21,860 nucleotides of DNA from Dimorphilus gyrociliatus (Eukaryota; Annelida; Polychaeta; Dinophilidae). Where the stretch lies: contig CAJFCJ010000182.1 of assembly GCA_904063045.1 (NCBI GenBank), positions 6,428 to 28,287 on the forward strand, read 5' to 3'. Below the pieces are notes generated by a model that was given only the letters and a program-made list of their open reading frames with translations, was not told the DNA's origin and made no database searches. Positions within the stretch are counted from its first letter, which is position 1; every line of letters starts with the position of its first letter. Positions 1 to 10,900 of this stretch are shown piece after piece. The position numbers were made by a program, and so were the translations under genes.

Positions 1-2463
1 AGGAAAAATAAAACTGGTATTTAATGTCCAAAAGGTAATTCGTAATTTCGTAGCTGAATGAAGGTTTAATAAGGTTATATTGATAGTTTGGTTATCTGGT
101 TGGCTAGTTCTATACTGATCCAATGATTTCCAAACATCGTTGTCTCTGGACCAGTCTATTCTCCATTCGGGAATTGGATATCTCGAAAAATGAATTTCGA
201 ATGAGACGATATGATATAATAAATTTAATTGAATAAAGGAAATAGATTCCACTCTATCATATGTGAAATTTGCCGTGTCATTATGAACGGTAACGACATT
301 TCCATTCATTGGACAAGTCGTTAGTGTTGTGGCATTGTTTTCAAACTTGACTTTAGGGCAAGCAGCTGAGAAAAAAGTATTTTTTTAAAAATGAAAAAAC
401 TAACGTCTCTCGCTAAAAGTTACCGTTTAATTTTCCATAAAATTCAAATACTGTACATCCAATATTCTCCCATGTGTCTGGATAAATACGAACATGTCTA
501 GCAGTAATAGGCTGATCCAACAGAATTTGAATAGGAGTGAACGTATATCGTTCAATCGAAGCTGCAAAATTTATAATATCGCCACTGCTATTCTTCAATT
601 TGCTGGACAACGTTGCATAATCGCAGCCAACCGCCAAATTGAATGATTTAATGTATCCTTCCGATTGGGGAATTGGCGCTAAAGATAATCCATAAAATTG
701 AATTGTTAATGACCATGTTACACCAAACCAACTGGTTTTGGTTACGACATGGAAACAGGCGTGTTGAAAAGGAAATTCCCTTTGACGGCCCCTCAATCTT
801 GCTAAATAGGGAGAATAATGGAAAGTAGAGAAATATTTGATATTTTTTGCAGTCAATTGAACATCTTCTATTAAACCGGATTCCATTCCTAATGGAACTC
901 CTTGTAAATCTGCAATGACGAGGAAAATTCCTTTTTTGAAATTGTCACAAAAAAAACAAATTATTATTTTTAACCTATAATTGAAATTTCATTGTCCAAT
1001 CTGAAAGCTCGAATCTCTAACCGGATATCAGGTGATGTTTGCCAACTATCGGGATTTATACGTAGACACTTGGCGATAATTGGATGTTTTAGGATGATAA
1101 CTCGGTCAAAAGACCACAATTTATGACCTAACATTTTCTGTTGATAAAAAAAAATAAGAATTTCATTTTTTTTCTCTAAAGAAAAGAAAATATTGAAAAA
1201 TTTTTGATTACAATGATTTTTTTTGTCTGTTTTTGAGTATACCAAGAAAAATCTAAGCAGTTTAAACTATATTGAAGGTGATGATGTACTATTGTATGTT
1301 TAAAATATAGTTCTCCTCCTAAAATATGATAGCCAATTATCTTGTAAAGATTTATCAGATCTATTTGTAGCCATTGGTATTTATTTGAGAATTCTAGTCG
1401 AAATGTTCCAAACGAATCTTCCGTTTTAAAATTTTTATATCTAGCGTCTTCAGGTCTGGAAAAAGTTGCTTTGGATGAAGCTGTAAAACTGGATTCCGGA
1501 AGATTATCAATAATGTTCTCTGTATAATTCTTATCATTTTCGCATTCCCATTGATAAATTCTGAAATATGAACTCTGCTTTAGAATGACGAAATCTTCGG
1601 CGTATACTTTAGTAGGATGAAGATAGCATTTTTCGTATACTTTATCCCAAGAAATACTATAACAAAGTCCGTAAACTCCAGACAGACAAGCCTAAGAGGA
1701 AGAGCGATTGTAGCGATTTTTCTATTATTATTACTAAATATAGATACTTTAAGGCATTCGTCCTTTGGAATTGTCTTTAATACGTAATACCTATAATCTC
1801 TAAAGCCTTCCAAAACATGCCAATAAGGCCTACATTCAGTCGGGTCGACTAAGGAAAGGGAAGGATAATATATGTATATTTTTATACCAAAATTAAAAGT
1901 CAGTTACCAACTTTTTTTTACTTCACAAATATATCCAGAATTCAGATTCCAAGTATCTTCTTCGGCTATCCATAATCCATTACTAACGTCAATCGCAATA
2001 AAGTGTTTATCATTCGGTATCGGATTTTGAAATTGTTCGAAATTATGAAATGTGACAGGTGTATTATCATACCAGACGAAATCTGTTAAAAAATTGCCTG
2101 TTGTATTTATTCTCTTTAGGCCTAAATAGTAGAAATCTTTCGCCGAATGTTGAAGATAGATCTGAATGAATGATAATTTCCTGGCAGATTCAATTTTAAT
2201 TGGTGTTCCATTAACATTTTGACATAGAGATTCTATAGTTGGAATTGAATTTGAGTAGTTATTAAATTTTCCAATACAACTATCAAGATATCTTAGCCAT
2301 CCATAAGGACAGTTGTCTCCTAATGAAGTAAAAATTCATCCTACTTATTAATTTCCTTATATAAAATTCCAAAAAAAAAAAACACTCAACCTTTCACAAA
2401 AATAGATGATGTAAAAATTGTTAAAGTAGTAAGAATGAGAAGATTTTCTGAGAGTATTATCAT
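1..2463 (-). CDS. Secreted C-type lectin / PAN / discoidin (F5/8C) protein, 3' end beyond window
   Basis: Seven exons join in phase on the minus strand: 2463-2391, 2319-1912, 1848-1748, 1691-1290, 1137-975, 909-424 and 365-<1, giving 666 codons without a stop. Exon 1 is a signal peptide (M-I-I-L start, hydrophobic to SSIFV). Exon 2 is a full C-type lectin domain (CPYGWLRYLDSC at the start, GLWIAEEDTWNLNSGYICE at the end). Exons 3-4 hold a PAN/Apple module (KDECLKACLSGVYGLCYSI). Exons 4-5 encode a shortened F5/8C domain (TASSKATFSRPEDARY, WLQIDL, LRINPDSW). Exon 6 is a fuller F5/8C domain (LGMESGLIEDVQLTA, ITARHVRIYPDTWE). Exon 7 resembles the end of a third galactose-binding fold. Such modules bind glycans or phospholipids outside the cell. 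The exon 2 donor is the unusual GTTGGT, and the exon 4/5 join is the least certain. It is divergent, head to head, with the RING gene. A transmembrane segment may lie beyond the edge. Confidence 0.8.
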
Positions 2464-3976
2464 CGTGTTTCCTCGTAACTTTTCGAATGGTCCATAATTG
2501 TAATGGATAGGTGAATTTTTATACCTGAAAAAAAAAAATATTATCCAATTAACGTCAATTGCCCAAACACTGAAAACATAATAGAATTATTCAGTATTGA
2601 TATGAAAAAAAAAATAGAAACATTCATAAAATGCTAAAAACAATAAAAGACTTGAAAGATTATGAAAATTATTGGTTATTAATTATTAAATATGTTTGCC
2701 ATATATATATATATATATTCATAAACTCAATATGTGTAGTTTATGAACACTTCTGAGGAAAGTTTGTAATGGTGTCAAAATTCCATAGAGACTAGATAGA
2801 ATATATCTATCTGAAAACATTTACACAATTCAAAAATTGAACCTTCAACATTCGATTTCAAATCAATTTATCTATATTTAGTCACCATGGAAAACTATAA
2901 AAAGTAGAAAGAAAAAGTCTTGAAAACAGCATCTAATGTCTTTTTTTAAATAGAACTTGGGGGTAAAATTTTAAAAGTCATGATAGGCCTAACAAAAAAA
3001 AAGTCCAACTGGTCTGTAAACATTTTCAGCATAAAAAGAATATTATATTAATTATCAATTTTTAAAGGTTAATTGTAGACAATGGAAGCGTAACGAGACG
3101 CTTAATCCTTCATTGACTTCATGAAGAATTCGTTTTATAACAAATGTAAAAATATATTTCAGCAAAAGTTGTCTACAATCATTTTTAGTAAATTTTCATT
3201 AATTTCAAGGAATTTAGGTATTTTAGATTAATAATTAATTAATTAATTAATCAATGATTCAACCAATCAATGACGTATTTTCTGTTTACAAAAAGAACAA
3301 AAGGATAGTAGGCAGCTTTATTTAGAAAATATTACTCATTTCTATGAATGTTGATAATAGGTTACATGGATTATTAACAATGAATGTTAAATATTTAATT
3401 TATCAGTAATTCAATATCAAATATACTGAGAGTAATAAACAGTCAGAAAAAATGCCTTTTTATGTATTGTAAGAGTTTGAAAGAAGAAACAATTATTAAG
3501 CATCAAATTCAACGAGTCCCTTTAATACAGTAAATCCAATATTATACTCTGTCATATTGTAATAGCAATTTCTTGTTTTAGTTATTTGTAAACATGTCTA
3601 ATAGTCAGTTCATTAGTGTAAACAAACCGCTGATATTACAAAACAAAATTCAACTAGACAGAATAAAGAAACATATCTTGATGATGGAAAGAATTTAAAA
3701 GAAATTCAAATGCAGTATTTTATCTTAGAGGATTTTTAATTGCAGCACTTCCGCCTACAAAGTGTTGATATTGGTAACCAGCAAACAATGTTTGAAAATG
3801 ACAAAATGTTAATACTTTTAGTAAAATTAAATGAATATAGACAATTGAAATGTAAAACCTCAATGTAAATAGGACTATTCCAAATAGAACGAATGAAAAT
3901 ATTCATCCTTCTGTATTATCGCTCCTTACACGAATATTAAAACATATTGTTGACTTTGAATAAAAAGACCTAAAGA
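2464..3976. other. Noncoding AT-rich stretch
   Basis: No coding exon with a domain I recognise was found on either strand. It lies upstream of the lectin gene start and should hold that gene's promoter, but I cannot place one. It contains an (AT)n run near 2700-2718, a TAAT/TCAA tetranucleotide tract near 3228-3265, and a short inverted-repeat pair listed separately. Confidence 0.5.
3072..3179. repeat. Short inverted repeat, possible MITE or hairpin
   Basis: The 11-mer ATTGTAGACAA at 3072-3082 is matched by its exact reverse complement TTGTCTACAAT at 3169-3179. Between the arms is a smaller hairpin, AAGCG-loop-CGCTT, near 3085-3102. The size of about 108 bp fits a very small nonautonomous element or a structured RNA, but in DNA this AT-rich such a pair can arise by chance. 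No clear target-site duplication was seen. Confidence 0.3.
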
Positions 3977-4065
3977 TTATATTTCGTCACTTCCGTGTTG
4001 GCAATCATATCTCTTATTGCAGAGTTGTTCATCTCGATGATAGATACTCTCATTCCCACACAGAA
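3977..4065 (-). pseudogene. Orphan LDL-receptor class A exon, decayed
   Basis: On the minus strand a good acceptor (TTTCATCTTCCAG) precedes an open stretch reading LCGNESIYHRDEQLCNKRYD and then CQHGSDEI, followed at once by a stop. The order C...C....DC..GSDE is the calcium-binding half of an LDLa module. The final cysteine is lost and no donor follows in a usable position. It resembles the LDLa modules of the receptor at 13554-19577 but lies on the opposite strand with no partner exons nearby that I could find. I infer a relic of a duplicated receptor gene. A terminal exon of an undetected gene is the alternative. Confidence 0.5.
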
Positions 4066-4989
4066 CTGGAAGATGAAATAAGCTGTAAACAAGTTTATAG
4101 ACATTGCAGATAAGAGTCTTTGTAAATAAAAAATGATTTCTTGACCAATTGATTTTCACTTTCTTGAATGAAGAGAATAGATTATTCCCATGCTTAAATA
4201 TTTAAACACTTCTATATACCTAGATATAATATATATAATGGAATGAACTTTTCAGTATTTTAATCTCCTTCTAACATTGTATAGCAATTGTACTTTGTTG
4301 TATTGTAACTGTAGGAATTTCTGGTTTGTCATAACTGTAATTGTCGTCCTTCCCAATCATTTACCAACTTACCAAAGTACTCACAATTGAACTGCTTTTA
4401 GTTCAAATTCATAAATTGAAAGATTAATAAACTGTGCTTTTAATGTTGGATAGCAAATAGCAATATTCTGTGGATAATTTAATAGAATTCATTGCCACAC
4501 ACTGTATATGTACTGCTTTATGTGAAACTATGTGAATACTGCTTATCTCTATAAGTGCTATCTGCACAGTACAATATTGGTTCAATACTACTTATCTATT
4601 GCAGAAAATAGCTGACGAAAGCATGTGTACATCTCTATTTTATCTTTTATGATTTTTTATCATTCAGATTCATTTTTAGTCAGTCATAGGTGAGTAATGC
4701 TCTCTCTCTCTCAAGCTAAATACGTAGTATATAGGTATGGCAGTAGGGTTTTTAAACACTACCCACACCCTCTGAAAAGGACTTCATTTTAAAAAAAAAC
4801 ACAGGTATAATAAAATTTAATTTAAAATCAAAAAAAGTTTTATGGTTGTTATTATCAAATTAACCTGTTATCACGATTTTTAAATGTTGAAATTTGAATG
4901 ATTTTTAGTTAGTTTTCATAACAAAAATTAAAGAATTTTTATAATAATTGCATTCAGATTTCATATTTGATATCAACTTTTTAACAAAT
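4066..4989. other. Noncoding region upstream of the RING-LRR-caspase gene
   Basis: No recognisable exon was found. It holds a (CT)n microsatellite near 4699-4712 and A-rich tracts. It must contain the 5' leader and probably the promoter of the plus-strand gene, but no element stands out well enough to call. Confidence 0.5.
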
Positions 4990-7900
4990 ATGGCTGAAAA
5001 AGAATGTGATGCTGTAGATGATCAATGTGTAATTTGTTTGGAATTGAGGACTGTAAAGGATTCAATAGAATTCCCTTGTTGTCATACCTTCTGTCTATCT
5101 TGCATAAAGGAATTATCTAGAGATAATTGTCAATTTCCATGCCCAATTTGTAGGCAGGTTTGTCAAATTGAAAATGCAAGGATTCATTTATTTAAGAAGA
5201 ATAATATAAACCAGGAAGAAAATAATGAAAAATATATTAAAGATAAAGATTTATCGATCTATTCTGAAGAATTTGATTCGGTGTACAAATTAAAAGAATT
5301 TCAAGAAATTCAAAGGACTTGTGGCTCATTTGCATATTCGCTAAGATTTCCAACAAAAGTAGAAAGTAAAAAACTAATAGAATTGTTGAGTGATTATAAT
5401 GACATAGAGACAGTTTCTATTGTTAAAATGAAAAATACGGATGTTAATTTTGAATCTATCTGCAAAGTGCTTATTCAGTCATCTGACAATTTGAAATATA
5501 TACAATTTCAAGAATGTATTATCAACAGTAATCAATGCAAATATGTCAGACATTTGCTAGAAAATTGCTCCAAACTTATCAAAATCAATTTCAGTTGGAA
5601 TAAAACTATGAAATACGGATTATTTGACATTTGTCATGGACTTTCTAAATCGTTTAATAGTTTAAAATCTATTAATTTCAGTAATTGTAATTTAAATGAA
5701 GGTCAAGGTAACAAAATTGGAGAAATATTGAACAATTGTCATAAAATTGAAATTATTAATTTAGCTGGTAATCCTAATATTAGACAAGGGTTTTTAGAGA
5801 TTTGTAATGGATTATCTAAATCCAAAAATTCTTTAAAACATATAAATTTCAGTGGTTGCGAAATAACTGAAACTATTTGCAAAACTTTAAAACAATTGTT
5901 AAAGATTTGTACTAAAATTCAAAGTATCAATTTTAGTAGAAATACAAATATGGGAAATGGATTTATGGATATTTGTTTTGAAATTTTTCATTCATCAACT
6001 CTATTAACACATTTGGATATTAGTTGTTGTAATTTAGAGGCTGAACAATGTAAATATATTTGGTATATTCTACAAAATTCCTCTAAACATTTTCAATATT
6101 TAAATCTACAAGATAATCAATTTACTTGTCAAGTTGGAATATCAATATTTCAAAATATCATTGAACATTTTACTCAAATAACAATATTATGTTTATCTAA
6201 ATGTTATTTTGATAAATCAATTGGTGATTTAATTGGTAAGGCAATTGGTTGTAATCCAAATCTTCGACAACTCAGGTTGAGTGATAATAATTTTGAATCT
6301 GCTGTTGGAAAATCAATATTTCAGAATATAACTGAAAATTGTACTCAATTAATAGAATTATGCTTTTCAAATTGTTCATTTAATGAAGATATTGGAGAAA
6401 GTGTTGCTCATGCGATTAGTTGTAATCCAAAACTTGAACGACTAAATATGAATGATAATAGTTTTGGTTCAACTGTTGGAAAATCAATATTTCAAAGTAT
6501 AGCAGTGAATTGTTCTAAATTAACAGAGCTATGTTTATCCAATTGTTCCTTTAACAGTGATATTGGTGACATAGTTGGTAAGGCAATTGGTTGTAATCCA
6601 AAACTTGAACATCTTAATTTGAACAATAATAATTTTGGTCCTACTGTTGGAAAATCAATATTTCAAAATATAACTGCAAATTGTACTCAATTAACAGAGC
6701 TATATTTATCAAATTGTTCTTTTAATGAAGATATTGACAATATTATTGGTTCTGCTATTGGTTTGAATTCAAAACTTGAACGAATAAATTTGACTAACAA
6801 TAATTTTGGTTCTGTTGATGGAAAATCAATATTTTTGAAGATAACTGAAAATTGTACTCAATTAACAGGGTTATATTTATCAAATTGTTCATTGAATGGA
6901 AGTGTTGGCAATGCTCTTGGTTCTGCTATAGGTTGTAATCCAAAACTTGAGCAGCTATATTTAAAAAACAATAATTTTGGTTCAACTGCTGGAAGATCAA
7001 TATTTCAAAATATAATTAAAAATTCTTCTCAATTAATAGAGCTATGTTTATCCAGCTGTTCTTTTAATGAAGATGTTGGTGATACAATTGGAAAGGCAAT
7101 TGGGTCAAATCCAAAACTTAAACAACTAAACTTGGATAAAAATAATTTTGGTTCTGAAGTTGGAAAATCAATATTTGAAAGTATAAAACAGTATTGTGGT
7201 CAATTAACAGAGATAACTCTATCAAATTGTTGTTTTAATGAAGATATTGGTAAATCAATTGGATATGCAATTGGTTGTAATCCAAATCTTCGACAACTCA
7301 GATTGAGTGATAATAATTTTGGACCTGCTGTTGGAAAATCAATATTTCAGAATATAACTGAAAATTGCACTCAATTAATAGAATTATACTTTTCAAATTG
7401 TTCATTTAATGAAGATATTGGAGAAAGTGTTGCTCATGCGATTAGTTGTAATCCAAAACTTGAACGACTAAATATGAATGATAATAGTTTTGGTTCAACT
7501 GTTGGAAAATCAATATTTCAAAGTATAGCAGTGAATTGTTCTAAATTAACAGAGCTATGTTTATCCAATTGTTCCTTTAACAGTGATATTGATGACGTAG
7601 TTGGTAAGGCAATTGGTTGTAATCCAAAACTTGAAAAACTTAACCTAAGCAATAATAATTTTGGTCCTACTGTTGGAAAATCAATATTTCAAAATATAAC
7701 TGAAAATTGTACCCAATTAATAGAGTTAAACTTATCTAATTGTTCTTTTACTAAGAATATTGGAAATATACTTGGTTGTGCAATTGGCCGAAATAAAAAA
7801 CTTGAATATTTAAACTTGAATGATAACTCTCTTGATTCTACTGTTGGAAAATCAATATTTCAAAATATAACTGAAAATTGTACTCAATTAATAGAGTTAT

Positions 7901-10900
7901 GTTTATCCAACTGTTCTTTCAATGAAGATATTGGCAATTTTGTTTCAAAATCAATTGACTGTAACAGACAACTTAACATTTTAAATCTGCAAAATAATAA
8001 TCTAGGAATTGAAAATGTTTCACAAATGTTGAAAATTGTAATTGAACGTTTTTGCAAGTTAAATTGGATATGTTTATTTGAATTTAGCTATGAAATGAGT
8101 AATACTATTGGTTTGATAACTGATTTGAATCAAATACGTTTCCCAGCTAAACACTTAGAATGGGAAAAGAATAGACATATTAATTTACCAGATAAAACAC
8201 TCTCATTCATTTGCCCTTTGAAAGGCGATTTGAGAGAAGAAAATGAAAATCTTGAATTATTCGAAAAACTATTCAAACATTTCAAAACTAAAGGTAATTT
8301 TTATTTAAGTTGATTATCCTTTTTTTCTTTTTAAAACTGTGTTTCCATTTTTTTTTACTTTTTACAGGTATGTCTTTTTTTGAAAATAAACCAATACATC
8401 AAAAGCTGTTGAAAGATAAAGGGACAACAATGGATAAGAATGAAATTACCATATGGTATGAATCATTTATAAGAGTTTATATATTTTTAAAAGTAACTGA
8501 TAGAGTTGTAAAGACAAATATTGGTATAATTATTGTATTAATGGAGAATTCAATATCTAAAGATACACTTATCTGTGTTGATTATCATAGAGATTCTATA
8601 ATCTATCATACAATGTTGAAAAGTGGAAAAAAAATTGGCCAATTGATCTTTCCACAATCCAACAATAAATCAAATATTCATTATGATTTCAATAGAAAAT
8701 TATTAATTGAAGATGGATCAATAACTTTGAATTTATATGCTAAGACTAGGGAAAGATTTTCATTAAGGAGATTAAAGGAAGAGATTCCATACAATAATCT
8801 TTTCCTTGGTTTAAAAGTACTGGAAAACTGTACAAATTTAAATAAACTGCAATTATTTCTAACATCAAATATCCAATATATAAATTCTCAAACAAAAAAT
8901 ATTATATTTTTGAATAAATTAAAGAAAATTTCAAAATTTAAAACTCAATTTCAATATTCAATTTGTTTTAATAACTCAAATACTTTAACTAACAAATTGA
9001 ATGTAAAATTTGCTCTAGATGGTTTTGTTTTTACTGAAAATTTTGCAATCAATTCAATTGAATATCCAATTTATTTAAATTTAAATTATTATGGCGAAAC
9101 AACACATATTTGTGATAGAATTGATGTTAGACCTATTGAAAGATATAGGTCTAACAGGAAATTGTATGATACACATATCTACACAGGAGAAGAGTTCACT
9201 TTAAATATTGACAATGCAAAAATCTATTTTCCAGCTAATTGTTTTAAAGAAAATTTCATAATTGTTTCAATGAGATTAAATTTTAAATATTTAAAAAATG
9301 ATTCAAATGAAAGATTCCAAAATTTCATATCTTGCCAACCAACATTAGAGAGATTTAATAAAAATAATCAACCACAATTAGAAATGTCAACAATTTTAAA
9401 TTATGAATCTGAACAAGATTTCAAATCCAAAATTGGTGTGAAAAATGTAAAAGTCAACAATTTCTATCAAAATATTGTTCAAATGAATATAATTCAATTC
9501 TGTAATATTGGTATTATTGAAAAATTGGAAACTGGTAGTGAATATTGGATTTCTTATAGTATGAATATAGAAAATATTGGTAAATTCAATAATTTATTCA
9601 TGCATTATCAAATAACTAGAAATTTAAAGGAAATAAAGGTAAAAATAGAAACATTAATTTAAATTTTTTTTTAAATTTTAGAAATTTTTTATTGCCTTTA
9701 AAAGAAAGGAAATGTAAAGGTACAAAATGGAGGATTTAAGATAAGGCATGCTAGAATATGTAATATCTCTGATACCACTTTACAGTGCCAATTGAAAAGT
9801 GGTGGAAAGATTCTTATATCTCTTGACAGTAACCTTGAAAGGCTTATCATCAAATTTGAAAATAGTAATTAATGTATAAAAAAAAATTCTTTACTTTTAT
9901 TCAAATTCTCTTTATTTCTAGACCGAAACGCATTCTTGCATTTTAAATATCCAATAGAAAATGTAAAGACATTCCAAGCTGAAGTTATATTCTATATTCT
10001 TCATAAGGATAGAAAAAAACAATTTTGGAGTGACGATTATATTTCCTATTCTGCTGAGGACAAAGAAGATTTTGTACCGAATCATGAAAATTTTATAGAA
10101 TTTGTTGAAAAAAAAAGTTGGTACTTTATTCATTATTTATATTGTTTGAATAACAAAAAAACCAAAATTTTACCAACCTTCAGAACAACTTGTTACTTTT
10201 CCATTTGAACCAGTTAGTGATGATCTAAGAAACAATGAAAATTTAATTAAAAAAATTGAAACTGGAGTAAGTTAAAATGGTTTTTAAAAAGAAAATTTTT
10301 TTTGTCAAAATATTCTACGTATAATTTAGAAAAAAAATTTTTTTTCTTTTCCAGGATCTATACGATACTAGAGGATTAACTAATGTTATCATTATAGTTA
10401 TGACGAAGAATAGACACCTTGGAACGGAAATTGATGTGAAAAATCTTCGATCACTATTCACCAGTCTAAATTACAATATTGAAGAATGGAGGGATTGCAA
10501 TAAAATGGAATTAGATAGAAATATTGAAAAGTGGAAGGGTCAAATGTTAATTAGTGGAAATGAAATTAAGTCATTAATTATATATGTATTAGCTCATGGC
10601 CTTAATGAAAGTTTTCAATTGATGACTTCTACTGAAATTGATACTGGTTTAATGTCATATAGTGATTTGTTGGCAAAATTCGATGTAAATTATTTAAAGG
10701 GAAAACCAAAACTATTCTTTACACAATGTTGCAGAAGTAATTTAAAAACAAAAATATCAATTCTAAACACTTTTTTGGTTTTATAAAATACTCCTTTTCT
10801 TTCTCCTACCAGATCAATCTAACTCTACAACTACAAATTTTATAACATTAAATTCAAGCTCAAAGAAATTAGCTGATATGTTTTGTCTACATTCAACAGT

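Noticed and set aside
4948-4989. Upstream extension of the RING frame
   Set aside because: It has no ATG; the first ATG at 4990 has a good context and lies directly before the RING.
9682-9704. First AG after intron 2 of the fusion gene (TTTTAG at 9681) as acceptor
   Set aside because: It leads to a stop within twelve codons; the next AG at 9703-9704 keeps phase 0 and opens a clean exon.
9918-10133. Minus-strand open frame opposite exon 4 of the fusion gene
   Set aside because: It is antisense to a stretch whose plus strand joins in phase with its neighbours and reads as ordered protein.
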